From Cyanophora paradoxa (taxonomy: Eukaryota > Glaucocystophyceae > Cyanophorales > Cyanophoraceae): a stretch of 64,000 nucleotides of DNA. The notes under the pieces are model-generated. The model searched no databases and was not told the DNA's origin. It saw nothing but the letters and a program-made list of their open reading frames with translations. The stretch is from NCBI GenBank assembly GCA_004431415.1, contig QPMI01000395.1, positions 310,001-374,000 of the forward strand, in the 5' to 3' direction. Positions 23,594 through 34,448 of the stretch are shown piece after piece. Position numbers and translations under genes: made by a program. How positions within the stretch are numbered: position 1 is the first letter of the stretch; every line of letters starts with the position of its first letter.

Positions 23594-25358
23594 TCTAACC
23601 GTCCAGACCGTCCAGTGGAATATAAATGTGCAACTTATATTTTATTTTTGGTGAATTACGTATACCGGTACCGGCCGCAGCCTCTAGACACCAGCACTGC
23701 GGGGCTGCCCAGGGGGCATATACAACAATTGCAAAGAGAACGACTGAAATAAGAAAACTAAGGCAAGAGCACTATAGCTAAAAGCAACAAGACAACTTGG
23801 CGCTCGAGAGAAGCTTGCCCCGATTCTCCGCTGCAGCTGGCTCCAGCTTGCAATTGAGCGCCGGCCGCGGGAACGCAACCTTCCCTCAGATCTAGACGAC
23901 CCCACCTCCTGGCCGCTTGCATCGGCCACCAGGTACTACGGTACCCCATCCCGAACAACGGGACCGCTTCAGCTGCAGTGTAATCGTCTGTGCCCTGGCA
24001 GACGCCCTGGTCCGGATCCGGGGCCAAGAAGACGTGCTCATGGACACCAACTCGCCTTTCGACGGCAGTAGTCGGTGCTGCGCCCACTGGCGCAGCCTCA
24101 TCCTCACTCGGATCGATATCCTAGCCGTGAGCCAACGGCCCCAAGCACCCGGGCCCGGCCCCAGAGGCCCGCCCCAGCCCCCTCCGGCCCCAGCTCCACC
24201 CCCGCCGCCGCGAGCTCCGGACCCCCTGCCCTCTCTCCTGCCTCTCCTCAGCCTCAGCCTCCTCCCCCCACCCCCCCCCCCCACCCCCCCCCCCCCCCCC
24301 CCCCCCAGCCCCTCCCCGCAGTCCAGCCCCGCGACCCCGCCGCCTCACGCGCCGCGAGCGCGAACTGGCCGCTCTCCGTGACTCAGCCGGCTTCACCTCT
24401 GCCCGCAACAATCTCCCCGCACGTGGAGACCGCGGACCCCGACGTGCAGGTCCGGCTGTCCCCGCCCCGACCCACAGGACCACCCTCCCCGAATCCTTTC
24501 GCCCCGGTGAGCCCCTCCGACCCCCCACACTGCCGTCACCTGCAGCTGTCGAACCGCAGGACCGGCCACCGCCCCGCCAGCCCCGCGCCCCCGCCGCCGG
24601 CCGCCCCCGCCGTCGCCGGCGCCGCCCCCAGTCCCCGCACCGCCGCTCCCATTCGAATTTTCCGCCCGCGCCCGCCAGCTCCACCCTGAGGCACTCCCGC
24701 CTCCAGACCGATGCCCCCTCTGCCTAAATCCCCTGGCCCGCCACCGCCGCCGCCGAGCCCCGTACCCCCTTCTCTGCCCACCAAGGTACCACCCCCTGTT
24801 CCACCGCGGCGACCTCATCCAGTCCCTTCTCATCTTTGGCCTCTCCCCGCTGGGCTACAGACCCTGAGCCCGAAATGCGCACTCCCCGCCCGCGCGCGCC
24901 GGGCTGACGCCGCGCTCGCGCTTGATTGGCCCGCTCCTGGAGGAGAGCAGCTGCAGGCCCCTCGGGCGTGGCCTGCCTGGGGGGCCCCGCGCCCGTCGGC
25001 GCCTGCACCGCAGAGGCGGTGCGCAATAAATCCTCCGGGGCCCTGCCCCAATAAACTCTCCGGCCCCAGCTCCCCACCCCCAACCCCACCCCCCCAACGG
25101 CCGCGCGGGCCCACCGAGGGCCGCAAGAGTGGCTCTAGGGGGTAGGGCTCGCAGTAGGGAGATTCCCTCGGGGTTAGTCTAGCTGGAGACCCAATAGGGG
25201 GGAGGTAAGCTAGACTTGTCGTGTGTTTGTAGGCTTAGGCCTAGGGTAGGCAGATAGCAGTAGCTGTTTGTCAACTTGGGGCACTGTGGCACCAGTCCCC
25301 TAATACACTAGGGATTACAAAAAACAAACAAGACAACTTGGCAAAGAGCCAAAATCGA
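23594..25358 (+). repeat. Short sub-unit C4, truncated end of array
   Basis: Copy of C3 including the alternative 3' part and its two AATAAA-type sites near 25,025 and 25,050. It follows C3 through gccaaaatcga at about 25,358 and then breaks into unrelated purine-rich sequence instead of returning to the spacer. This is the right boundary of the array. Confidence 0.85.
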
Positions 25359-26009
25359 CAGCAGAGGAAGAGAGTCCGAGAAGAGACGACGGACGAGAAA
25401 ATCCGAGACGGAGATCGCGATCGAGCTACAGAGTTAGAAGGAAAAGAAGAGGATATAGAGAGACACGAGAAAGAGCTAGCCTAGTAGAATCAGCACCGAG
25501 ATCTACAGTAGACGAAACCGACCAAGGAGGACAGAAGTGAGAAAGATATATCACAGGGAGCAGACAAGTAAGGGGAACAACAAGGCGATCACGAAGAGGA
25601 TCCGGAGGCGGAGGAGAAGGAGCTCGAGGTAAAGGGGAACGGCTCGAAAGCGGACCAGGGGGATCAAGAACATGCCAAAGGGCAGTCAAAGGGATCACAA
25701 AAGTCGGCCGAGGCGGGCAATCGAAATGCAAGCGACTGCGAACCACAGGCCGAGCACACGGACTAACCCATATCCTTATATATGCTTTGTATACGTATTA
25801 ATTCGCCTTGCTTCGCGCTTTGTACTTCAGCTTGCTTCGCCTTTGCTTTGTATTTCAGCTTGCTTGCTTTACCGATCCCGACCCCGGCCCTTATATATTT
25901 ATCTGCCCATTACGTATACATTCATCGGAATCAGCTGGCCCGTACTAATGCAGCTGGCTACCCAGTATCATTGGAATGCGCGCGGGCTCGCTGAACAGGA
26001 GTCCGCGAG
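25359..26009. other. Purine-rich fragment and intergenic spacer
   Basis: From 25,359 to about 25,750 the plus strand is purine-rich. On the minus strand it reads as a Ser/Pro/Arg-rich frame (25426-25746), similar in composition to the tail of the LINE at 56.3-57.4 kb, so it may be a decayed LINE end. From 25,760 to 25,990 the sequence is AT-richer with a twice-repeated cttcagcttgctt motif. No gene seen. Confidence 0.3.
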
Positions 26010-29000
26010 TCACGCGAAGCCGAAGCCGTGGTCGGCGCCGATGGCGGCGTCGAGGGCGGCCCGGAGCGCCTCGGGGCTCGCGTAGCGCGGCAGGACGAGC
26101 TGGTTGAAGCAGGTGTGGGCCGTCGGCAGCCGCCCCGGCCCCTCCCTGTCCTCCCGCACGAGCTGGAACGGCTCCTGCCGCCCGCTCGACGCCACGAGGT
26201 GCGCGAAGCCGCCCGGCGGCGCCCGCGGGCTCCCCGTCGCGAACGCCAGCAGCCGCGCCCGCCCCGCCGCCGGCAGCGCCTCGACGTGCTCCCAGAACCA
26301 GGCCACCTGGGGGGCGCGTCGCAGGGGAAAGCGCAACGGCCGGGCGCGGGGCGGGGCGGGCCTCCTGCGAGTCGGCGGAGAGGCCGTTGCCGTAGCGCGT
26401 GTGGCGGCGCCAGTCTGCCACGTCGACCTCCGCCCGCCCCTCGACGATCGCCCGCAGCTCGCCCGGCAGCAGCGCCGCCGCCGCCGCCGCCGGCACCACC
26501 CGCCGCAGCCCCTCCCGCAACGCCTCCAGCTGTACCCCCAGCAACGTCAGAGGACGGGAGGGGGAGGGGGAGGGGGGGGGGTACGCGCCTCCTGGCGGAC
26601 GCGCCCGACGATGTAGTACTCCACCGCGAGCTGCACGTACTCCCCCTGCGCCGGCGCGCGTGAGGCCGGGCGAAACTTAAAGCTCAGGTGAGGAAAGGGG
26701 GCGGGCCTTGTTGGCGTCGGTGACGGGCTCCGCCTCGCCGCCGGGGCGCAGGGGTACGGTGCGGTGCTCCCCAAAGAAGATTTCGTCCACCGCGAACACC
26801 ATACCCAGGTCCTCCACCCCCCGCCCCAGCACGTCCTGCCTTCAATCTCAGAGAGAAAAACAACAACAGAGAAGGATGAGGCAAAGCTTCGTTCGCACGT
26901 TCTGAAGGGCGCGGGCGATGGTCGGCTCCAAGAAGGCGAGGTCCGGCAGGCCCAGCGGCCGCCCCAGCAGGTACCCGTACAGGCACTCCGGGAACTAGGG
27001 GGGGGGGGGGGGGGGTGAGGTGGGTGGTGAGGTGGGTGCGGGAAAGGGCGGGCGGGGGTACGGACGTAGACGGGGAACACAGCGCCCGTGGCGAAGGCGG
27101 AGCCCATCGCCCACCCGCACAGGCGGAACATGCTGCGGGGGGGCTCAGCGGAGGGGCCGGCCCCCAGAACGAGGAGGAAGGGGGTACGTGCCTGAGGTGG
27201 CTGGGGTGCACGCGGGCGTCGCTGGGAGGGCCGGGCGGGGCCGTCCGTCAGCTCAGAGGCACAGACGACCTGTACCCCGGCGGGCAGAGTGGGAGGGGGG
27301 GGTGAACCTGGAGGGGTAGTAGACGCCGGCGGCGTCGTCGTGGCGTCGGAAGAGGGCGGCCTGCGGGTCGAGCAGCTCGCGCGCCAGGCAGTCGAAGTAC
27401 TCGCGCAGCACCCCGGGGCCGTGCGCCGCCTCCCCGCGGAACGTCACCTGCGCCGGCGCGCGCGCGCCGCGTCAGCCGAGCGCGGGGGGGCGGGGGCGGG
27501 GCGGGCGCGGGGGCGGGCGCGGGGTGGGGGGGGGGAGGGGGGGGGGCCGAACCGTCATGCTCGCGACGGCGTGGCGGAACTCGCGGGCGGCGGGGGTACC
27601 GGAGTCCTCGCCCTGCGCCCCGGAGGGGAGGAGCAGATCCGCGCCCAGGCTCGCGATGCTGTGCGGCCGGCGGCCCGCTGGTCAGAAATGCCACGCGGTA
27701 GGAGCGCTAGGGAGGCGCGCGCAGGAGCTGGACTCGCCTGGAGTCGATGAGCGAGCCTCGGGAGACCGCGAGCTCCAAGGGCTCGTCGTCGTCGTAACCG
27801 TACCCCTCCTCCTCGAGAAGCGCGCGCTCGGCGGGCGACGGCCCCGCGACGAACTCGGCCACCACAACCTGAGAATGAAGGGCGGTGAGGCGCGAGCGGG
27901 CGGAAGGGGAGTGTCGGAGTTCGTGCGGCGGGCAGACCTGCCGCCGGAGGTGGGGCCGCACGGCGCCGGGCACCCGCCCGACCGCCGCCGCGAGGGACGA
28001 ACCACGGAATGTGTGCCCCGAGATGAGCGCCTGCACGCAGTCCGAGAGCAGCCCGCTGCGCGAGCGCGCCCGTGCGTGAGGCAACGCGAGAAGGGTGCCG
28101 AGGGCCGCGGACCGGAAGGGCCGCAGCGAGTTCGAGAAGCCGTCGAGGACACCGGCCGCCCCCGCCAGGGCCGCCCCCGCCGCCATCGACCGCCACACGA
28201 ACTCGGCCGGCTGCGATCGATCCCGACCGTGAGGGCGGGCGGCGGGACGGGCGGGCGGGCGGGCGGGGGCGCGCCTCGGCAAAGATGACGGCCGGGCAGC
28301 CGAGAAGGAGGGCGCTCCGGAGGGCGGGCGCCAGGGCGCGCAGGGCCGCCGCCACATCCGCGCTGCGCGGAGCCAAAGGGTGAGTCAAGCGCGAAGCGAA
28401 GCGTAGCGCAGCAGGCGGCGTGGGGGAGGCGGGCGGACGCGAGGCGGAGGGCGAGGTCGGCCGCGACGGCCCGCCGCCCGGCGTTTGCCGCGTCGGAGTC
28501 GGCGGCGTGGAAGCACAAGGACCCCGCGGCCCGCTCCAGCGCCTTCAGGCACCGAGTCGCGGCCGGCTGCACCTCCAGCGGCCGCCGCTCCTCGTCCTCC
28601 GCCTCCGCCGCGTCGTCGCCGCCACGCTCCACCCGCTCCTCGGCGGAGGCCGCAGCGGCCGAGGCGCCGGCGAGGCGCTCGAGCTCGGACGAGACGGCGG
28701 CGATGGCGGCGGCGGCCGCGGCAAAGATGGCGGACGCGAGGGCGGCGCGGGTCGGAGGGTGCGCGACGAGGGCGTCGAGGAGGGCGGCGGCGTTCGCCGC
28801 GTGGAACTCGGAGCGCAGCCCGCCGGCGACCGCGTCGAGGAAGCTGAGGACCGCGGGCGGGAGCAGCGGGGCCGACCGCCGCGCCGCCTCCTCAGAAGCG
28901 GCGTAGGCGCGCACCCCGGGCCGGCCCGGGACGAGGAGGACGAGCAGCAGCGTCGCGAGCGGCGCGCTGGCATCGAGGGCCCCCGCGGGGAGGGCCGCAG

Positions 29001-31009
29001 CGGCTGTGCCCGTGGCCCCAGCGACACGCGTGGCGGCGGAGAGGAGCGCCTCGGCGACGGACGGCGCCTCGTAGCAGTGCCGGAGCGCCGGGTCGAGCAG
29101 CGCTGTCTTGAGGCGCCTCCGCGTCGCCGCCGCGTTGGCGTCGGCGCCCTGGTTCTCTTCGAAGACGATGAGGAGGGAGAGGACGGCAGCCGGGCCCAGG
29201 CGCTCGAGCAACGGCATCGCGCTCGCGCGCTCCTGCAGGGGGCTTGGATCGGGGGGCCGGCCGGCGAGCGGGCGGGTGAGCGGGCGGAGGCGGACCTCGG
29301 CAACGGCAGAGGTGGCGAAGGACGCGAGGGTGTAAGCGTGAAGGGCCTCGCTCGGGCCTTGCCGCATGAGCCGCCCGAGGAAGCACCGCCACGCCGCGTG
29401 CGTCTGGCACAGGCCCGAGAGCCGCTGCGCCTCCTCCAGCGCCTGCTGGCCCGCCAGGTCCCGCCAGGCGCCTGCGCGCCCTTCTCGGCTCGCGGCGGCG
29501 CCGGCGCGCGAGCAGAGCGCACCGGCGGCGCGGAGGACGTCGAGCGCGAAGCGGTTGGCGGAGGTGCGGCTGCCCTCCGCGTCCTCGTCCACCGTCTCCG
29601 CCAGCGCCGCGAGGGCAGCCTCAAGCCTGCGCGCCGGTCACCCGAGCTGTCTGGCGCGCTGCGGGGTCGAGGCGCCGGTGCGCCGCGCACCGCGCGACGA
29701 GATTCAGCGGGTCGCTGTCGCCGTCCTTTAGCTGGTCGGCGAAGAGGGCGGGGGCGGTGATGCCGGGCGCGGCGTCGCGGGCGCCCCACTTGGCGCCGTA
29801 GAGCGCGAGGGCCAGAGCCGCGAAGTCGTCCCCCCGGGCGCAGGCGAGCAGGAGGCTGTTCTCCATCTGCGCGGCGCACGCGTGAGGCGGGCGCGGGCCG
29901 GCGAACGCGGCGGCGCGGGCGCGGGCCGCACCACCGTGTTACCGTACTGGACGCGCGGGGCCGGGCGGATGCCGCCGTCGCCGTCAGACGCCCGTGCGAG
30001 CTCGAGGGCGGGGCGGGGCGGGGCGGGTCGGGGCGGCGCACGGGACTGTTGAGGCACTCGGCGCGGGCGGTGCGCAGGGCCTGCAGGAATTCGTTCTTGC
30101 GCACCGTGCTCCTGGGAAGCTTCTCCGTCTCCGCCAGGTACTCCCGCAGCTCGGGCGCAATTGCCTCCAGCGGCGACCCTGTCCGCGCCAGGCTGGCCGG
30201 CCCGGCCCGTCAGCGGCGGCGGCGGCGGCGGCGGCGGCGGGTGGCGGGCCGCGCACAAGTGGCGGAGGATGCGCGGGTGGCCCTCGCTGATGCCAACGTC
30301 CTCGAGGCGGGCGCGCGCGTCGTCCATGGAGAGCGTGTGCGAGCCGCCCCAGAGCCGCTGCAGGGGCGCCGACGAGGGCGGGAGCCCCTCGGCGACCAGC
30401 AGCGCGTCGAACAGGTCCGCCACAGTCGCGCCCGCGGCCAGGCGCATGACTCTGCCGCAGGGTGAGGCGCGGAGAGAGCGGCGCGCGGGAGTCTGTGCCG
30501 ACCGCGTATTCTTGGAGCCGGAAGTGACGTGCGACTCCACCATGAGCTGCAGCGTCCGCACCGGCGGCAGCAGCGAGGCGGCTTCAAGCTCCGGATCCGC
30601 ATGCGATGCGGGTGCTGCAGGTTCGTTGGTCGTGCTGCACTAGTACTCAGACCGACGTCGTTTCGTGCGTGGCGGCGCAGTGGTCGCTGCGGACAAACGC
30701 ACTCGGCAGGTGCGTTGGGCTCGACGATCTGTGCGGAGGACGGTGCGGAGGGCGCAGATCCGAAGATCCAGCCGAGGCTAAAGATCCGACGGAAGGGAGC
30801 GCCAGTGCTCCCCGCCGTCCCTGCGCCGCGGGCATCGTGATCAGAGAGAGGATATGGAGCGCGTAGATCTGCGCAGCACTTGGCGCGGCTTGGGAGCCGA
30901 TCCCGCCATCGGCGCGCCCGTGCGCGTTCGCCTGGTGCTCACCGCCATTTGCGGGCGCTGGAGCCGCCGCGGCCAGGCGCGGGCGCTTGCTCGGTGCTTC
31001 GCCCTCCAT
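26010..31009 (-). CDS. UBL-HECT E3 ubiquitin ligase, copy 1 (possibly damaged)
   Basis: HECT ligases take ubiquitin from an E2 onto a catalytic Cys and pass it to a substrate. The C-terminal HECT lobe is clear: VTFRGE-like start (copy 1 MTFRGEAAHGPGVLREYF), GVEDLGMVFAVDE, PVTDANK and the catalytic LPTAHTCFNQL, Cys codon 26109-26111. It ends GFGFA, with the conserved Phe four residues from the end. The N-terminal part has a ubiquitin-like fold pattern near 30,240-30,560 (ATVADLFDALL, LQRLWGGSHTLSMDDARARL). The start chosen at 31,009 gives MEGEAPSKRPRL. Many introns. Compared with copy 2 it has an in-frame TAG at 30640-30642 just upstream of the UBL segment, and a length change that shifts frame near 29,620-29,670. 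It may be a partial pseudogene, or use other splice sites or a later start. Confidence 0.85.
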
Positions 31010-31442
31010 CGTTCGATGTCCTGGGATCGAACTACTTGAAATATGCGCGCGAAGCAGCTTATAGGCGCATGTACCCGGCCCGGTAACGCAGATCAAATTG
31101 AAATTCGAACCAAATTTGATTTCGTATTTCAATTTCAATTCGATCGCGATCAAATTTGATCATGGACGTGCACATGATCATGAGATGGCGCGCGCTGACA
31201 GCTGCCGGAAGCCGGCAGCTGCAGGCGTTCGCGACCGCGCCGCGGCGCGCGCCGGCCCTGGATCCGGATCTACAAAAGCTATAGCTAGGCTAGGCCAGGT
31301 ACGGACCGTCGGACTGCTGGAGAAGCCATCCCCTCCCCTCCCTCCCTCCCTATAGGCTAAGGGCCCCAGTCCTGCCAGCTGCAGCTGCAGCAGCAGCTGG
31401 CTTCGGATTGACGGGATCGAATCGGACCGGGTTCGAATCCGA
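31010..31442. other. Intergenic region with hairpin and palindrome
   Basis: Lies between the stop of the NELF-E-like gene and the start of HECT copy 1, both on the minus strand. It holds a perfect 10-bp-stem hairpin with 3-nt loop at 31199-31221 (cagctgccgg/ccggcagctg), the palindrome gatcaaatttgatc near 31,147-31,160, and several AAATTTGA-type repeats. It could contain the 3' processing site of one gene and the promoter of the other. Confidence 0.5.
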
Positions 31443-33213
31443 TCAGAAGTCGTCGTACGACACGACGCTCCTGCCACGGGCGTCCGTCGCCGGCCCGGCG
31501 CCCGAGGGCGGCTGGGCGGGCGGCGGCGGCTGCGCTGGCTGCGCCGGCGGCGGCTGAGTTGCCGTGGGCGCTGCCGGGAAGACGCATGAGAATACCAGAA
31601 AAGCGGGGAAATCAGAAGGGCACACCGGGGGCGGCTGGCCGCGCGAGGGCCGCCGGAATGTACTGGGCGTAGTCCCCCGGGCCGGGCGCCGGGGCGGGAG
31701 CGGGGGCCGCGCCCCCCCGCGCCCCATCGAAGGGCCCGAAGGGACTCTCCGCCGCCTCCTGAGAGCAAGGGCTCAGGGGGCGGTGCGGGGAGAGGGGTGC
31801 GGGAGCGGGAGAGGGGTACGGGAACGCACCGGCGCGTGTGGGGCGAGCGGGGCGCGGGGCGGCACCGGCGCCGGCGCCTCCGGCGGCGGGGCCGGCGCAG
31901 GCGCCCCGAAATCGTCGAGGCTGCCGCCATACCGAGCCTGCCGGGAGAGAGAAGCGTCTCGGTCTTGGGGGTATGTGCGCGCACGGCGCGCGGGCGGGCG
32001 GCAGGGGGGTACCCGTTCCCTGTGGAATTCGTCGACTCCGACCATGCGGGGCCGGCGCTGGGGGCCGGAGTCCCCCCCCCTCCAGGTCCCCCCCCGCCCG
32101 TCGCGGTCGCCCCGCCAGGGCCCGCCCCGCCCCCGCCCGCGGCCGTACCCCCGCCTCCCGTCCCCCCCGTCCGACCCCGAGCCGCTCCCGTCCTCGCCGA
32201 TCGGCTCCGGGGCCGGGGCCGGCGCCGGCGCCGGGGGCGGGGGCGCGTCTGGCCCGGCCACCTCCACCTTCAGCCGGGCCGAGGCAAGCGGGAACCCGTT
32301 CAGAGCCTTCGCCGCCTCCGCCGCCGACTCCTCTGTAGGCATTACGACCACCGCCGTCCTGCGGGCGCGTCGGGCGGGTGCGGGGGCCGAAGGGGGGTAC
32401 GGAGGCGCACGCGAGGGGGGCGGGGCCCTGAGGGGGTACGATGGCGACGCGCAGCGGCTGCGCGTTGCCGACGCGGGCGAAAACGCTCGCGAGGTCCGTC
32501 TCGCGCAGCGTCGGGTCTACGCCGGCGACCGTGAGCCGGATACCCGTCGGCTGCGCCGGGGCCGCGGCGGCCGCCTGCGCCCGGGCCGGGCCCGGAGCGC
32601 CGAGCGGGGTACGGTTGCTCCCGCTGGCCTCCAGGGGCCCCTCGTCGCCCCCGTCGGGTTCGCCCCACGAGTCCCGCCGGGTTCGTCCCCGCGCCCCGAA
32701 ATCGCCGGCGCCCCAATCGTCCCCGCCCCCTCCGCCGGCCGATGCCTAAAGGGACAAGAAGGAGGAGTGAGCCACAGCGCGCGCCCCCGCCGAGAGAGCG
32801 CGGCGCGGCGAGAATGCACCGCCGCAGAGGATGCCTTCACTGTCGGCCGCTTGGCCGGCTTCGCCTCCTCCTCCTTCTCCTGCGACACGGATGCAAAGGC
32901 GCGGCGGGCCGCCGCCGTGCCGCTCTGCGCGAATGCGAATCGGAATCCGGCGGCGCGCCTCGGCATCGGGCGCGTCTCACGCACAGACTGCTGAAGGATG
33001 CGCCGCGCGGCCTCGATCGGGTCCTCTGTGCGCTGCTTGGAAGTGCCCTCCTCCTTCTCCTGCAGCTGGCGTCGCGGGCGCTCGCAACGCGGCGTATGCA
33101 GGGCGCACCCAGAGCTCGTGCAGGGCGGCCAGCTTCTTCTCCAGCTGCAGCTCGGCCTTCGTGAGCTCGTCGCCCGTCCGCCCAGCGCGCAGCCTCGAAG
33201 CGCGTTTGCTCAT
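31443..33213 (-). CDS. RRM protein, NELF-E-like
   Basis: Probable subunit of a negative elongation factor-like complex acting on RNA polymerase II in the nucleus, by resemblance only. The first exon (MSKRASRLRAGRTGDELTKA) is a charged helix, followed by a segment with IEAARRILQQSV that resembles the N-terminal helix of NELF-E. An RRM is split by an intron: GIRLTVAGVDPTLRETDL (about 32,505-32,560) and AAKALNGFPLASARLKVEV (about 32,260-32,320). An RG/RGG-type segment (GYGRGRGRGG) and a short end SVVSYDDF follow. At least six exons; one junction inside the RRM does not close in frame with canonical sites, so the model needs RNA support. It could instead be another RRM/RGG protein. It shares a 232-bp divergent promoter region with the YGGT gene. 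Confidence 0.6.
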
Positions 33214-33445
33214 CGCGCCGGCCCGCTTGCTCGCCGTTCGGGGTTCGCGGGTCGAGCGGCGGCTATAGTCCGAACAGGAAGCTTCGAAAAAGCACGGAGA
33301 TGCGGTTTCAGCGCTCCAGGCTCGGCTTTTGGGCGGGTGTTCTGCGCGCGCGTACCCCCCGCGAGCTCATTCCCCTGTTCGCGCTGCTCGCTGCTTCAGC
33401 GGCACGTAGGCCGGCTCCAGCCGCGCCCTTTCCTTAGCCCCTAGG

Positions 33446-34448
33446 ATGTCGGCGTTCTCTTTCGCCCCGACGGCCTGCCCGTCCCGCCAGGCCATCTCTG
33501 TGCGGCCTGTGGCCATCTCCACCCGCCCCCAGTTCGCGGGCGAGTCCATCCCCTCGCGGCGCCAGATTGTCCGCCGGGAGTTCACTTTCAGCCCCGTTGC
33601 GTCGGCCGAGCCGGAGACCAGCACGCGGGAGTTCACCCTCGCCAATGCGTTCTCCAGCGTCTCCCGGGCGTTCCAGTCGCTCAGCAAGCAGGAGCGCCGT
33701 GAGGTTGTGGAGACTGTGAAGGAGATTGAGCAGGTGCGGACTCGCAACAACCGCCCGCATATGATAGATATCCCGAGCCCGCGTGCAGTCGGACTCCGCT
33801 GATTCCCCGCGCCGCCCGCCGACCCGCAGGCTGAGGAGTCTGATGCTCATTCCGATGCCGCCCACACTGCCCAGCACCGCCTCCTCGCCCTGCTCGGCCT
33901 TGCTTTCGACTATGCGATGCTTCCGGAGTCGCCGGCCGGCGCCGACGAGATGATGCCGTTCCTGGAGCCGCTTCACGGCGCTGGCAGCGCTCTCATTGCC
34001 GCGAACCTCGTGACGACTACTTTCAACAACTTCCTGCAGATCTACCTCTTCCTCCTCACCATCCGCGTCGTGCTCACCTGGCTCCCGAACCTCGAGGAGA
34101 CCCAGCCCGTGGCTATCCTGCGCTCGATCACGGATCCCTACCTGAACCTGTTCCGCAACCTGATCCCGCCCATCGGCGGCATTGACATCTCCCCCATCCT
34201 TGCCTTCCTCCTCCTCCAGTTCCTCCAGGTGGGCCCCTCTTCTCGCTCTCCTTGTCGAAGGGGCACGCAAGAGCTAGGAAAGGGCTCGGTCAACGCTCGA
34301 TCGATCGCCCTAGATTGAATTCCTTTTCTGCATTCATCGCTGGAATCACCAGGCCGCTAACCACATTGCCGGCAGACCCTCTTCCCCCAATGATTTGAGT
34401 GTTCAAACAAGCAGTGAGCTTTTCTCGTTCTTCCTCTTTGCTGGGTGA
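33446..34448 (+). CDS. YGGT family plastid membrane protein (YlmG/CCB3-like)
   Basis: YGGT proteins of plastids and cyanobacteria are small thylakoid or envelope membrane proteins linked to cytochrome b6f assembly and nucleoid organisation. Exons 33446-33733, 33830-34228 and 34353-34448 join in phase 0 and give 260 residues. The N-terminus MSAFSFAPTACPSRQ looks like a transit peptide with an early Phe. Two membrane segments are visible: FLQIYLFLLTIRVVLTWLP and SPILAFLLLQFLQ. Between them lies the family core SITDPYLNLFRNLIPP. The last exon (AANHIAGRPSS...) is the least certain part; the family normally ends soon after the second membrane helix. Confidence 0.85.

Larger units (their letters stand above)
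1..25358. repeat. 25-kb hierarchical tandem array
   Basis: Nearly identical blocks recur in the same orientation. Using the segment that begins tggcgtcgg as phase mark, large units start at 1, 4621, 6885, 11506 and 16497. From 18,121 the pattern changes to shorter units marked by tctaaccgtccagaccg at 18121, 19874, 21624 and 23594. Differences between copies are mostly single G or C gains or losses in homopolymers, so the copies are either very young, homogenised, or carry assembly indels. No rRNA gene is visible, so this is not an obvious rDNA repeat. It could be subtelomeric or a locally amplified gene. The right edge at about 25,358 is a sharp break into unrelated purine-rich sequence. Confidence 0.95.

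Noticed and set aside
1-25358. Array as rDNA intergenic spacer
   Set aside because: Repeat structure and promoter-like motifs would fit, but no 18S, 5.8S or 28S core sequence is recognisable in any unit.
29400-29760. Long plus-strand and third-frame ORFs over both HECT genes (for example 28420-29760)
   Set aside because: Shadows of the Ala/Arg-rich minus-strand coding sequence; HECT motifs and shared introns fix the true frame.
31430-31440. ggttcgaatcc, a perfect tRNA B-box word
   Set aside because: It lies at the 3' end of the NELF-E-like gene; no acceptor stem, D arm or anticodon arm can be built around it.
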